Source of the DNA: Cerasicoccus sp. TK19100
GTDB lineage: Bacteria; Verrucomicrobiota; Verrucomicrobiia; Opitutales; Cerasicoccaceae
Reading direction: 5' to 3'
DNA length: 64,000 nt
Assembly (NCBI RefSeq): GCF_027257155.1
Contig: NZ_JAPWDU010000001.1
Span: 1-64,000, forward strand
The position numbers and the translations under genes are program-made. The notes below the pieces were generated by a model. It searched no databases. It worked only from the letters and a program-made list of their open reading frames with translations, and had not been told where the DNA came from. This document shows positions 1-12,612 of this stretch, piece after piece. Position 1 is the first letter of the stretch. Each line of letters begins with the position of its first letter.

Positions 1-300
1 CCGCCCGGGCTCCAGTCGAGCAGCCAATGCGCTCCAGGGCGACGTCGAGCCAGCCCGGCTTCGGAAAATGACGCTTCCTGCGACGTGTTAGTTCTACCAT
101 TCTCGGAAGCATCATTTTCCTAAATAATGCCAAAAAAGGAAGACAGAAGGGCGACGCTCCGTCGTCGCCGTGCGCTGGAGTCAGCATTTGCCCAATGGGC
201 AAATCTATCGGTCCAGGCTTCGACAAGCTCAGCCCGGGGCAGGATGCTGACGGCGGTGACGAAGCACCGCCCTCCAGTGATATTCACGCCCTATTAAGGC
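1..300. repeat. Non-coding, hairpin-rich intergenic repeat
   Basis: I see no gene here. From about 150 to 275 there are two short hairpins: GGCGACG/CGTCGCC near 152-171 and GGCGGTG/CACCGCC near 254-272. They are bracketed by CTGGAG/CTCCAG and by an outer pair, GTCAGCAT (about 179) and ATGCTGAC (about 243). Between them lies a palindrome, ATTTGCCC/GGGCAAAT, near 187-204. Blocks of this stretch recur on the opposite strand at 56816-56890, so it belongs to a dispersed intergenic repeat family. Confidence 0.55.
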
Positions 301-1170
301 TTACCTCCCCCAGCGCTCCAGCGCCAGCCCATCCGGGCGCGTGTGCGGCAGGTAGAAATTGAGCGGGCTCTCGGCATCGCCGAGTAACTGGCGCTGAAAT
401 TCATCGGCCTGTGCGAGTAGCGCTTCGTCCTGCGCGCTGAAATCGATCGGGCGGAGGTATTGCCAGCAATAGCCGTAGTAAAGGTTCTTGCGGGATACCG
501 TAGAATAGTTCGGGCCGACGGCGTGCAGGACGCGGTTCTCGAAAATGACAGCGTCGCCAGGCTTGAGCTTTACCTCAATTGCGCCGTTGGGCTCGTCATC
601 CACCGAGGGCGCTGCACCACCGTAACGGTGGCTACCGGGGACGACTCGCAGCGCGCCGGCGTCAGGGATGGTCGTGTCTGTCAGGAAATAGCCGATCTTG
701 GTGTAGAGCCAGGGCTCGATGCCGTGGACGCCAGCCGGGCGCGGGTTGGGTCCGTCGCGATGCCAGTCAATCTGCTTGTGACTGCGGGCGGTGTTGGGCG
801 GCGAGGGCGGGCGGATAAACATGTGGCTTGTTGTGAGCGTGATTGCGGGCCCCATCAGGTCTAGGATCAGCGGAAATGCCGAGGGGTGCGTCAACAGCGC
901 GAGCAGCTCGGGAGCAAAGGTGACGGCGTTACGCAGCTCGAGTGGGTCACCCGGGTTGCGCGTGCCCTTGAAATGCTCAGCCAGCGTGGCGTCTGCGCGG
1001 TCGACCACGGCGAGGTATTGCTCCACTTCGGCAGCGCTCAAGGCCTGCGGAATCACGAAGAATCCATTGCGCTCGAAGGCGTCTTTTTGCTCTTGAGTGA
1101 GGGCATGGCAGCCGGGCAGGGGCGCGGGCGAGTTGGTGGCGGGGGTGGGGGGATTTGAAGTTTCAATCAT
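301..1170 (-). CDS. Phytanoyl-CoA dioxygenase (PhyH) family protein
   Basis: Predicted Fe(II)/2-oxoglutarate-dependent oxygenase of 289 aa, a usual PhyH length. The iron ligands are visible as the HxD pair H137-x-D139 in an IDWHRDG context and a distal H216 in VLHAVGP. R227 (TVSRKN) is the likely 2-oxoglutarate-binding arginine. There is no signal peptide, so it should be cytoplasmic. The substrate cannot be read from sequence, since the family hydroxylates very diverse small molecules. It is divergent from an AraC-type regulator 74 bp away, which suggests a regulator/target pair as often seen for catabolic PhyH genes. Fold assignment is firm; substrate unknown. Confidence 0.9.
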   Translation of the reverse strand: MIETSNPPTPATNSPAPLPGCHALTQEQKDAFERNGFFVIPQALSAAEVEQYLAVVDRADATLAEHFKGTRNPGDPLELRNAVTFAPELLALLTHPSAFPLILDLMGPAITLTTSHMFIRPPSPPNTARSHKQIDWHRDGPNPRPAGVHGIEPWLYTKIGYFLTDTTIPDAGALRVVPGSHRYGGAAPSVDDEPNGAIEVKLKPGDAVIFENRVLHAVGPNYSTVSRKNLYYGYCWQYLRPIDFSAQDEALLAQADEFQRQLLGDAESPLNFYLPHTRPDGLALERWGR

Positions 1171-1244
1171 GCCGGTATTCTAGCGTATCTCGCCGATTTC
1201 TACCTTGAAGAACTTTCGCTCATACCTTTAAAAATCAAAGCTAT

Positions 1245-2078
1245 ATGGCTGAGCGCGTTACTGAGTTTTCCCGTCTGCTGGATCGTGTGGCCCGTGCAAC
1301 GGGCAGTGTGGTCAACTTTGCAGACCTGCGGGGAGTCTCTTTGCGATTGCCAGAATTGCAACTGCGCGGCGAGCAGTTCTACCACTATGGTTCCTTTTGC
1401 CTGCATGCGAAATTCCATAACCGCAATGTCGACTGTGCGCAGAACAAGGAAAAATCAAAGCAGCGGGCCGCAGCGCAAAACAGCCCGTTCTGGGGTTGCT
1501 GTCCCTATGGTTTGTGGGACCTCGCCTACCCGGCGACATGGAATGGCGCGCTGGTGGGCATTTTTTACTTGGGGCATTTTCGGGGCGAGGAGCCGCTTAA
1601 GCCCGTGGCGGGCAAGGCGTTTTCGGGCCCCTTGCCGCCGCGAATCACCGATGAAAAGCGCGACGAGTTGCTCCGCTACGGGGACTTTTTAACCGACTAT
1701 CTACGACTCGTGCTGGATGAGTCTCTCGGCGAACTGGAGGGGCTCGACCGCGGGCAGTCACTGGTTTTTTACCGCGATGCGACCAGCCAATACATCGCGT
1801 TTCACTACCACGAGCCGATCAACCTGCAAACCTTTGCGACAAGCCTGGGGCTGCACCCCAATTACCTGGGCCAGCAGATCAAGCAGGCGCACGGCCGGAC
1901 TTTCTCCCAACTGCTCAGCCAATATCGCATCGAGCGCGCGCGGACGCTGCTGCGCTCTACTCAAAAGACCGTTACCGAGATCGCCTTTGAGTGCGGCTTT
2001 CGGGACTCGAACTACTTCAGCACGGTGTTCCGTGTGGCTGAAGGTGTGGCCCCGCGGGCGTATCGCGGGCAGGGGTGA
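1245..2078 (+). CDS. AraC-family regulator with PocR-like sensory domain
   Basis: 277 aa. The last ~95 residues hold the two helix-turn-helix motifs of the AraC/XylS family (around INLQTFATSLGLHPNYLGQ and KTVTEIAFECGFRDSNYFS). The N-terminal half has the spaced cysteines and the GLWDLAYP…GALVGIFYLGHF pattern typical of PocR-type ligand-binding domains, which bind small molecules or metals. It is divergently transcribed from the PhyH gene and probably controls it. The start codon follows the short shared intergenic region. The DNA-binding assignment is secure; the PocR label is from motif resemblance only. Confidence 0.88.
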   Translation: MAERVTEFSRLLDRVARATGSVVNFADLRGVSLRLPELQLRGEQFYHYGSFCLHAKFHNRNVDCAQNKEKSKQRAAAQNSPFWGCCPYGLWDLAYPATWNGALVGIFYLGHFRGEEPLKPVAGKAFSGPLPPRITDEKRDELLRYGDFLTDYLRLVLDESLGELEGLDRGQSLVFYRDATSQYIAFHYHEPINLQTFATSLGLHPNYLGQQIKQAHGRTFSQLLSQYRIERARTLLRSTQKTVTEIAFECGFRDSNYFSTVFRVAEGVAPRAYRGQG

Positions 2079-2157
2079 GTCCGCCTAACGCGCTGAAAAT
2101 CGTTGCTTGCCCCGCGCCGCACGTGCGCCACACTGGGCCGTTTCAAAATTTTGAGCC

Positions 2158-5130
<2,973 letters not shown>

Positions 5131-5230
5131 TCTACCCACAGAAATTTAGCCGCGGATGATCGCGGATGTTGCACGGATGCCATCAGCGCGAAACTGTTGG
5201 CATTTGTTTTTGAAGGTGTAGGCGGTGATC

Positions 5231-5414
5231 GAAACACAAGGGGATAGTTTTCGAAAAGATAACCACTGTTGTTGAGTCAACACATGGGGATGTGTTGGGC
5301 CACGACGTGGTAATCTGTTACCTTAACACATGGTAATGTGTTGGCGAAACCGATCGGTATGTGTTTTGAAAAACGATTATGATCATTTTATCAAAACGAT
5401 GGTAGTCGTTTTTA
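5231..5414. repeat. Array 1: eight degenerate dyad units with 23-bp period
   Basis: Eight units begin at 5231, 5254, 5277, 5300, 5323, 5346, 5369 and 5392. Each is an imperfect palindrome with a central six-base block (GGTAAT, GGGGAT, CGGTAT, TATGAT and so on), a left arm rich in A/C and a right arm complementary to it. Arms differ between units but tend to co-vary: AACACAT with ATGTGTT, AAAACGA with TCGTTTT. The array fills the gap between convergent valS and the secreted-protein gene and ends on that gene's stop codon. Confidence 0.85.
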
Positions 5415-6632
5415 GCCGGGCTCCCCGACGGGTGCCCACGTGACGGTGAAGAACATCACTGCATCGCCAAAGAGAAAGCCCGTAAAATATCGCGGGTTGA
5501 TCTTTACACCTTTCCAAAACCAGGCTCCGGGTATGTTGCCTAGGTCAAGGTATTGCGTCATCATGAGCAGGGGCTCCCGAAATGCGAATTGCTGGCAAAG
5601 TCGGTCTGCGATGGCATCATTATCTGTTGCGAGTGCGGCACCGATCGCGAGCCCGGTCGCGCTGAGTCCCATGTCCATGACAATGGGGCCGGAGTCGTTG
5701 TCTTCCGGTCCATGTATATCGGGCGGGTACTCGTCGAATCCATAAAATGCCCCGGACTCACGCTCCAGCACGGGGCGAATGTTTCTAAAGAGAGATTTGG
5801 AGGCTGCGGGGTCGAGGTACCCAAGCATCATCACGCGCATGAGAACATCGCAACCGCGCGGAGGCTGAGGTACCTCGCTATAGCCAAATCCGGCGACACT
5901 GCGTGGCAGCTGTGTTGCTTCGTCGAATGCATACTTTGCAATCCAAAGTTCATGCTTCTTCCAAAGTGAGTCGACGGAGATGTCGGGCGTTAACTCAGGG
6001 GCGAGCCGGAGTCCGTAGAGACTGGCCACGGTATCGTAATTCCAGGAGTAGTTGGGGTAGGAGTGGATGGGGGCACCATCGGCACGTTGCAGGGCGTCGG
6101 CCAGCAGTTGGTTAATATGCTGGTGATAGCGGCTCAGCTGGGGGTCTTTGCCGCCGGCTCGCAGGTAGAGCCCGAGCGCGATGGAGACCGTGCTCAGTGT
6201 CGTGGCTTGGCGGTCGTAGTCTTTTAGGTTGAGCAAATCGTCGTTGCGCGCGTTGACGATTTTTCCCGCGACCGGTATCCCGAGCTTTAGGTATTGGGCG
6301 GCTAGCTTTAGATTGGCTGGGCGGTTGTCGGGCTCACTGGCGGCGAGATGGGTAAAGGCGATTGCTGTGAGGAAATACGGGTATAGCTGGCCTTCGGGGA
6401 AGAGCCCGCACTCGCGATTTACCCGTTCTTGCAGAGTGGCCGGGTCTTGCGCCCAAAGTGCGAAGTTGTCCCGCATCATGCGTATGGCGCGCTCTCGCTG
6501 CTGTGCGCCGTCCACGTTTTGCAGGGTTGGCAGCGCCGCGAGTGGATCCATTTGCTCAGCTTTCAGCGTTAATGACAGGAGTAGGCAAATGCATACTAAT
6601 AAGCTTCGGCGCATGGTGTTAAGATATAACAT
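5412..6632 (-). CDS. Secreted protein of unknown function
   Basis: 406 aa with a clear N-terminal signal peptide (MRRSLLVCICLLLSLTLKA; the second Met at 6614 is an equally good start). The mature part is mostly helical, with aromatic/acidic segments such as SYPNYSWNYDTVASLYGLR and GFDEYPPDIHGPEDNDSG. The overall look recalls an (alpha/alpha)-toroid carbohydrate-active or polyprenyl-type fold, but I recognise no family. It is divergent from the mechanosensitive channel gene 85 bp away. The 17-bp palindrome family (5933-5949, one mismatch) lies inside the reading frame. Existence of the gene is well supported; function unknown. Confidence 0.8.
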   Translation of the reverse strand: MLYLNTMRRSLLVCICLLLSLTLKAEQMDPLAALPTLQNVDGAQQRERAIRMMRDNFALWAQDPATLQERVNRECGLFPEGQLYPYFLTAIAFTHLAASEPDNRPANLKLAAQYLKLGIPVAGKIVNARNDDLLNLKDYDRQATTLSTVSIALGLYLRAGGKDPQLSRYHQHINQLLADALQRADGAPIHSYPNYSWNYDTVASLYGLRLAPELTPDISVDSLWKKHELWIAKYAFDEATQLPRSVAGFGYSEVPQPPRGCDVLMRVMMLGYLDPAASKSLFRNIRPVLERESGAFYGFDEYPPDIHGPEDNDSGPIVMDMGLSATGLAIGAALATDNDAIADRLCQQFAFREPLLMMTQYLDLGNIPGAWFWKGVKINPRYFTGFLFGDAVMFFTVTWAPVGEPG

Positions 6633-6717
6633 CGGAGGGGCTTTTGCCTCGGTGCCATGTATCCCTGCAATTCGCTTCTCGCAAGGTTTGCCAAAAGGTG
6701 ATGTTTCGCTCTAGCCT

Positions 6718-9700
6718 ATGTCCATGATTCGGGGGCTGTTACGAAATTTCCACTTGGGGTGCTGGCGTGGTGGTGCGGTGCTGGTGGCTGTGCTGTTATG
6801 GTGGAGCGCTGCGCTGATGGCACAGAACCCGGTGGCGGATGTTCTGAAAACTGCCGTGACGCCTGCGCCGGCTGCGGCGAACAAGCCAGCGGCGACGCCG
6901 TCTACAGACGCCCCGGCAGAGGCGGAAGCCACCCCCGAGGAAGCCGATGAAAGTATGGTCAGCGGGGATTCGAATGAGCTGACCATTGAAGACGTGCAGG
7001 CGGCTTTGGCGAAGCAGCCGGAGCCGACGGCCGACCAGCCTGCCACGCGGGAATACAACGATCTGCAATCCGCGCTGGACCTGCTGAAGGAGCAGAGGGA
7101 CTGGGAGGACAAGCTGGCCAAGCTCAAGAAAAGTGCCAATGGCAAGGAGTCCTACGCCGACGATTTAGCCAAGGCCAAAGCCGAGGCGCAGGCGCTCGCC
7201 GACAAGCCTTTGCCCGAGACCAGCGAGGCCACGGAAACCGCGATCAAGGTGCTGGCTCCGCAACTGGACGAGGTGAACGACCGCGTGAAAGAGCTCAGCG
7301 CGCTGATCTCCAATGCGCCGCAGCGACGGCTGGAGCAGACTCAGCGTCTGAACGAACTGAAGACCAAGATTAATGATTTAAAGACCGATGGTGCGGGTAC
7401 GGGCGTCGAGGCCATGTTGAACAAAGCCAAGGTTCAACGGGCGGAAGCCGAGTCAGATTTTTTAGATTTGTCCATCGCCTCGACCGATGCGCGCAAGGAC
7501 TCGGTGGCGAGTCAGTTGGAGATCGCCAAGACGCGGCAGACCGCGCTCAAGGAGCGCAGTGAGCTGCTGACCGCTCACCTGAAGAAGCTCCGGGCCAACG
7601 ACCTGAAAAAGCAGGAAGCCGCCATGCGCGAAGCCGCGCGCAAGGCCGCGATGCAGTCTCCGGCTTTGCAGGCCCTGGCCGCGAAAAACGAAGACCTCCT
7701 ACAGCGTCGCAAGGATTTGAACGGTTACTTGAACCACATCGGGCAGCGCTACAAATATTATCAGGAGCAGTCTGAGTGGATTAAAAAGCAACTAGCCGAG
7801 ATCAAGGAGCGCGTGAGCATCTCGGGCTTTTCGCAGACGGCGGCGGCGATCATGCTCAAGGAACTGCGCCGCCTGCCGCACGAGAAAGATCTCGAAAATG
7901 AGCAGGACGACCTCGAGGAAGAGGTCCGCGCGACGCAACTGGAGCTGTATGATTTGCCGCAGGACTTAAGCGATTCGCTGACCGTTGAGCAGCAGTTTGC
8001 CGCGCTCGGCATCCCGCTGACGGACGAGGAAAAGGCCTGGCTGAAAAACAACGGCGAGCTCGACGTGCTGACCGACCTGCTCACGCAGAGCCGCGAGATT
8101 GTCAGTGGTTTGCGCAAGGATGCCAATGCCTACTTCGAGGCCTTGCTCGCGACGGATTCCGAGATCCTTACTACGATGCAAGCCACGGAGGATTTCCGCG
8201 ACTATGCCTCGGAGAACATCCTGTGGATTCCGAGCCGCGACGTGATGTCGGCGCAAGATATTACCTCGTTCCCCAGCTTGGTGGGGACGGCCTTGCATGA
8301 ATTTACCTCGATCCTGGATGTAATCGTCCGCGGGCCTGTTTTGCGTTCGCTGGTGTTTTTGATCATCGTGTTGGGGTTGGGCGCACTGACCCGATTTTGG
8401 GCAAAGTCGACCCATACCGAGCGCCAACTGCCCGCGAGCATTAACAAGATTGGCCGCACCTTGCGGCTCACGGTTTTTGAGGTGTATATCGCCTTTTTGC
8501 CGCTGACGTTCCTGCACCTGCTGGCCTGGGTGTTCGATGATCCACAGTTTAATGGCAACCTCGCCGCGGCGCTTGAATACACCGCGACCACGGTGGCCAC
8601 GGCGACGTTCTTCCTGGTGTTTCTCTACCGGATAACGGGGACGAACGGGCTCGCGCAAAATCACCTGCGTTGGCCGCGCTTCGTCTGCGTGCGGATTAAT
8701 ATGGCGGTGAAACGCTTTTTAGTCCCGGCGCTGCTTTTTGCGTTCTTCTCGATTTTGCTGGATAACTACGCGCAGTTTATCGACACGATTTCGGGTACCC
8801 GGATTATGCTGTTGCCGTCGTTCATCCTGTCACTGCTGGCGCTGCATACCATTTTCTCGCCCAAGCATGGCATCCTTTCGCGCGGGGATACGGTGTGGAC
8901 GCGGACGCCGTCGCTTCGCTGGGGGCTGTATATTTTCTTCATGTGCTGGCAGCTGTTTCTGTGCTCTTTGATTGTGAGCGGCTACATGCTGGGGGCAGTC
9001 ATGCTGTGGGGACATACGTTCCGCACGCTGTGGATGCTGGCGCTGATCTTTATCATTAAGGGGCTGGTCGAGCTCTACCTGGAGATCCAGCAGTGGCGCG
9101 CCCATCAGCAGGAGCGGGAGGAGCTGGCCGCCGGTCAGCTTGGCGCGACGCAGGAGAAGTTTGGCTTCGACCTCGACGACTCAACGCGGCAGGTGATCGG
9201 CTTTGTGCAGTGGATGTTTATCCTGCTGGGCGTCAGCGCGATCTGGGCCGACGCCTTTCCCTCGCTGCGCAAGCTCGGCTCGTATCCGCTGATCACTTTT
9301 CACGAAGAGCCCTTCCTTACGCTGGGGCAGTCGGGCATGCTTACGCTGTGCATCATCACCACGGTGCTGTTGGCGCGCAGTTTGCCACGGTTATTTGAGA
9401 TACTCCTGCTACGCCGTATCGCCTCGATCGATCCCGGCAGCCGCCATGCCTTTTCGACGCTCATCGCGTATGTCGTCGTGGTGATCGGCGTCATCTGGGC
9501 GAGCCAGATTTTGATGATTGAATGGGGTAATATCCAATGGTTGGTGGCGGCGATTTCGGTGGGGCTGGGCTTTGGCATGCAGGAGATATTTGGCAACCTG
9601 GTGGCCGGCATTATCCTGTTATTTGAGCGGCCGATCCGGGTGGGCGACATCATCACTATCGGCAACACCACGGGTAAGGTGACCCGCATCCAAATGCGCG

Positions 9701-10128
9701 GCACGACGATCATGGAATGGGACCGCCGCGAGCTCATCGTGCCAAACAAGGAATTCGTCACCGGACAGCTGACGAACTGGACGCTCAGCGATACGCTGAC
9801 ACGGCTAACGCTCAATGTTGGCGTGGCTTACGGCAGTGACATCACCCAAGTGAAGGCGCTGCTTTTGGAAGTCGTAAAGAGTGACCCACGTGTTTTGAAA
9901 GACCCGGCACCGGCTGCATTTTTCAAGCAGTTTAACGAGAGCTCACTGGACTTCCTGGCCTTTGCTTATCTGGGCACGCTCGATGATCGGCTGGGGGTAA
10001 CGAGTGATTTGCAGCAGGGCATTTACGAGGCGCTTAATGGTGCCGGTATTAAGATTCCGTTCCCCCAGCGGGACATCCACGTTATCGATATGCCCGCCAA
10101 AGATTGGGGCGCGCGAGAGAGCAGTTAA
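6718..10128 (+). CDS. Large MscS-family mechanosensitive ion channel (MscK/MscM-like)
   Basis: 1136 aa, the size of the MscK/MscM class rather than short MscS. Order of domains: signal/TM segment at about 17-37; an Ala/Pro-rich linker; a long periplasmic coiled-coil region at about 100-450 rich in Lys/Glu/Ala; a series of transmembrane helices from about 540 to 920; then the conserved MscS pore and beta domain (GLGFGMQEIFGNLVAGIILLF, IRVGDIITIGNTTGKV, LIVPNKEF), ending near residue 1130. It should gate under membrane tension in the inner membrane and release solutes on osmotic downshift. It stands alone between a divergent secreted-protein gene and a response regulator. Confidence 0.93.
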   Translation: MSMIRGLLRNFHLGCWRGGAVLVAVLLWWSAALMAQNPVADVLKTAVTPAPAAANKPAATPSTDAPAEAEATPEEADESMVSGDSNELTIEDVQAALAKQPEPTADQPATREYNDLQSALDLLKEQRDWEDKLAKLKKSANGKESYADDLAKAKAEAQALADKPLPETSEATETAIKVLAPQLDEVNDRVKELSALISNAPQRRLEQTQRLNELKTKINDLKTDGAGTGVEAMLNKAKVQRAEAESDFLDLSIASTDARKDSVASQLEIAKTRQTALKERSELLTAHLKKLRANDLKKQEAAMREAARKAAMQSPALQALAAKNEDLLQRRKDLNGYLNHIGQRYKYYQEQSEWIKKQLAEIKERVSISGFSQTAAAIMLKELRRLPHEKDLENEQDDLEEEVRATQLELYDLPQDLSDSLTVEQQFAALGIPLTDEEKAWLKNNGELDVLTDLLTQSREIVSGLRKDANAYFEALLATDSEILTTMQATEDFRDYASENILWIPSRDVMSAQDITSFPSLVGTALHEFTSILDVIVRGPVLRSLVFLIIVLGLGALTRFWAKSTHTERQLPASINKIGRTLRLTVFEVYIAFLPLTFLHLLAWVFDDPQFNGNLAAALEYTATTVATATFFLVFLYRITGTNGLAQNHLRWPRFVCVRINMAVKRFLVPALLFAFFSILLDNYAQFIDTISGTRIMLLPSFILSLLALHTIFSPKHGILSRGDTVWTRTPSLRWGLYIFFMCWQLFLCSLIVSGYMLGAVMLWGHTFRTLWMLALIFIIKGLVELYLEIQQWRAHQQEREELAAGQLGATQEKFGFDLDDSTRQVIGFVQWMFILLGVSAIWADAFPSLRKLGSYPLITFHEEPFLTLGQSGMLTLCIITTVLLARSLPRLFEILLLRRIASIDPGSRHAFSTLIAYVVVVIGVIWASQILMIEWGNIQWLVAAISVGLGFGMQEIFGNLVAGIILLFERPIRVGDIITIGNTTGKVTRIQMRGTTIMEWDRRELIVPNKEFVTGQLTNWTLSDTLTRLTLNVGVAYGSDITQVKALLLEVVKSDPRVLKDPAPAAFFKQFNESSLDFLAFAYLGTLDDRLGVTSDLQQGIYEALNGAGIKIPFPQRDIHVIDMPAKDWGARESS

Positions 10129-10223
10129 GTTACGATGTTGCTTGCTGTTTAGCGAATATCGGTTAACGATTTATGCACTCTACACAGCAAAATTATCCTA
10201 ACCCGGAACTGCATTTATTTAAT

Positions 10224-10613
10224 ATGGCGGAAAATTATTCTGCTCTTGTTGTCGACGACGAAGGCCACCTGCGCAGCATGCTGCGCGCGCTTCTTAAACG
10301 CATGGGCATCACCAATCTCTACGAGGCCAGCAACGGCACGGAGGCTTGTGAAGTTTATAAACAAAAGAGCCCCACGCTCGTCCTGATGGACGTCAATATG
10401 CCGGGGATGAATGGTATCGAAACGCTGCAAGAGCTGCGTCGTACCGATCCCAACGCGACCGTGGTGATGATGACCTCCATGACCTCGCGCAAGATGGTCG
10501 AGGCGAGCATCGATTCCGGTGCCGCGCACTTCATTCGCAAAGATACCCCGATGAAGGAAATCGAGAGCATTCTGCGTGACATACTTGCTTCCTGTGAAGG
10601 GACCTCATCATGA
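10224..10613 (+). CDS. CheY-like single-domain response regulator
   Basis: A stand-alone receiver domain of about 129 aa. The acidic pair D11-D12, phospho-acceptor D56 (LVLMDVNMPGMNG), T84 and K106 are all present. I placed the start at the Met just before the fold (MAENYSALVVDDE); an upstream Met at 10173 would add 17 unconserved residues, and neither has a strong ribosome-binding site. Its stop codon overlaps the start of the PilB/GspE ATPase gene (ATGA), so the two are translationally coupled and probably work together, for instance with the phospho-receiver tuning pilus or secretion motor activity. The partner kinase is not obvious. Confidence 0.9.
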   Translation: MAENYSALVVDDEGHLRSMLRALLKRMGITNLYEASNGTEACEVYKQKSPTLVLMDVNMPGMNGIETLQELRRTDPNATVVMMTSMTSRKMVEASIDSGAAHFIRKDTPMKEIESILRDILASCEGTSS

Positions 10614-12463
10614 GTGACGGGTCACTTGCTCCCAGCCAAAAGCTATACTCGCTGAAAGAACTTTGCGCGGGCGTGGAGAACGAGCGCCGTAATTCGGCGT
10701 TTGCCGATGAGCAAGTCGACCAGCTTGAAATCAATCGCCTGTTTACCGCGCGGCGCGGTCGGGCCAAGGCGCGTCCTGTGCCGCCGGCATATCGGGAAGA
10801 GCCGCTTGAGGCCGAGGCGGCCAAAATGTTGGACGACGCCATTAGCGCCAAAGATGTCATGGCGCTGGACCGCCTGGTCAGCGAAGGCATCATCAATAAG
10901 AACATCGCTTCGCGCAAGTGGAGCGAGGCCATCGATTTCCCTTACGTCGATCCTTTTCAAAGCATCGTTACGCCGGATGCCGTAGCGAGCATCCCGAGCG
11001 AAATTGCCGAGAAGGCGATGGCCTTGCCGCTGTATGTTTTCGACAACGTGCTGACGGTCGCCATGGCCACGCCGCAAGACGAGTCGCTGGTCAGACGCAT
11101 TGCCGCGATCTGCGATCTGGAGATCAGCCCGGTGTTCTCGCTGCCCACGGATATCAAGGCGGGCATTGCCATCCACTTTGCGCCCAACGAAAGCATCGAG
11201 CAAAGCATCGAAGCCTTTGAAAATGTCCACGGCAACATCGAGCACGCGCTCGAAAGCATGGGTGAACTGGAGATGGCCGATGCCAAGCCGATCAGCGCCA
11301 TTCTTGACGCCGTGCTGCACCTGGCCATCCGCGAGCGCGCGTCGGATATCCACTTGGAACCTTTCGAGATCGGGGTGCGTATTCGCTTCCGCGTGGATGG
11401 TAAGCTGCACGAGGTTCGCTACTATTCACATGCGGTGCACCGCGCCGTGGCTGCACGTTTGCGCGTGCTGTGTAAGGTGAACGTAGCCGAATCACGCTTC
11501 CCGCAGGACGGGCGCTTCTCGATGCCGTTGGGCACGGGCACGGCGAACTTCCGCGTGTCGATCCGCCCCGTCGCTAGAGGAAGTAACGTTGTTATCCGTA
11601 TCCTTGGAGGCACCGGTCGGCGCAAGCTGATGAGCCTGGAAAGCATGTTAATTTCCTCGGACATTATCACGCCGTACAAGCAAGTTGTTCAAAGCCCGAA
11701 TGGCCTGATCTTTGTCACCGGCCCAACTGGATCGGGTAAGACTTCGCTACTTTATGCCTCGTTGGAGAGCATCAACAACGGCGAGATTAACATCACCACG
11801 ATCGAGGACCCGATCGAAGTGGAGATACCGGGCATTGCGCAAAGCCAGGTCAACAGCCATATCGATCTCAGCTTCCCGCTCCTCTTGCGCTCCATGCTGC
11901 GACAGGACCCGGACGTGATTCTCGTTGGTGAAATCCGTGACCTCGAAACTGCCCGTATCGCCACCGAGGCCGCGCTGACCGGGCACCTGGTTTTTGCAAC
12001 GCTGCACACGAATAACGCCATCCAGGCCGTGGTGCGCCTGATTGAGATCGGAATCGAGCCATACATGGTGGCACCGTCGATCAATGCGGTGGTTGCTCAG
12101 CGCCTGGCCCCGCGCCTGAACCCGCGCTTCCGCGAGCCTTACGTGCCTTCTTCCACCGTGCTAAATGAGTTCTTCAACGATTGGGAGCAGGTGCAGGACT
12201 TCACCTTCTACCGTCCGCGCAACGACGACGATGGCCTGCGTTTTGGCTTCCAGGGGCGCATTGCTTTTCACGAAATCGCAATCGTCAATGATCGCATGCG
12301 TTCGCTAATTGGTGCCAACGCTGGCGTGATGGAGCTTCGTGAGGCCGCCGAAGAAATGGGCTACCGCCCGCTGCGCTACGATGGCCTCAAGAAAGCTTTA
12401 CTTGGCCTGACTACGATCGAGGAAATTGCCCGCGCCACTCCGCAAGAGTGGGAGTCGAAGTAG
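10610..12463 (+). CDS. PilB/GspE-type secretion/pilus ATPase lacking the zinc tetracysteine motif
   Basis: 617 aa hexameric motor ATPase of type II secretion or type IV pilus systems, acting at the inner membrane. Visible: an MshEN/GspE N-terminal domain (about 75-210), Walker A GPTGSGKT at about 371-378, Asp box IEDPIE, Walker B ILVGEIRD at about 437-444 and His box ATLHTNNA. The region after QRLAPRL, where PilB and GspE normally carry two CxxC pairs binding zinc, has none (LNPRFREPY…DDDGLRFGFQGR). No other pilus genes lie next to it; only the overlapping response regulator shares its operon. The ATPase family is certain, the exact system is not. Confidence 0.92.
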   Translation: MSDGSLAPSQKLYSLKELCAGVENERRNSAFADEQVDQLEINRLFTARRGRAKARPVPPAYREEPLEAEAAKMLDDAISAKDVMALDRLVSEGIINKNIASRKWSEAIDFPYVDPFQSIVTPDAVASIPSEIAEKAMALPLYVFDNVLTVAMATPQDESLVRRIAAICDLEISPVFSLPTDIKAGIAIHFAPNESIEQSIEAFENVHGNIEHALESMGELEMADAKPISAILDAVLHLAIRERASDIHLEPFEIGVRIRFRVDGKLHEVRYYSHAVHRAVAARLRVLCKVNVAESRFPQDGRFSMPLGTGTANFRVSIRPVARGSNVVIRILGGTGRRKLMSLESMLISSDIITPYKQVVQSPNGLIFVTGPTGSGKTSLLYASLESINNGEINITTIEDPIEVEIPGIAQSQVNSHIDLSFPLLLRSMLRQDPDVILVGEIRDLETARIATEAALTGHLVFATLHTNNAIQAVVRLIEIGIEPYMVAPSINAVVAQRLAPRLNPRFREPYVPSSTVLNEFFNDWEQVQDFTFYRPRNDDDGLRFGFQGRIAFHEIAIVNDRMRSLIGANAGVMELREAAEEMGYRPLRYDGLKKALLGLTTIEEIARATPQEWESK

Positions 12464-12471
12464 GCGTTGAG

Positions 12472-12609
12472 AAGGAAAAAGGAAAAAGATTAAAGGAAAA
12501 AGTTGAATCAGGAATGCGAAAATTTATCGCGTCCATTACTTACTTTGCTGGCAAAAAAACGAACCAAACTAGCTGGACTTTTTCCTTTAATCTTTTTCCT
12601 TTTTTCTTC
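12472..12609. repeat. Long A/G-rich inverted repeat between convergent genes
   Basis: The left arm (about 12472-12503) and right arm (about 12577-12609) are complementary over about 33 bp with a single mismatch. The core is GGAAAAAGATTAAAGG and its complement. A 73-bp loop separates them. The position between two convergent genes and the terminal T-runs in both directions fit a bidirectional terminator, but the arm length is far beyond a usual terminator, so it may also be a small MITE-like element. Confidence 0.8.
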
Positions 12610-12612
12610 GCC

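Noticed and set aside
5231-5414. 23-bp arrays read as a CRISPR array
   Set aside because: There is no constant repeat separated by unique spacers; every unit varies throughout and is dyad-symmetric, and no cas genes are present.
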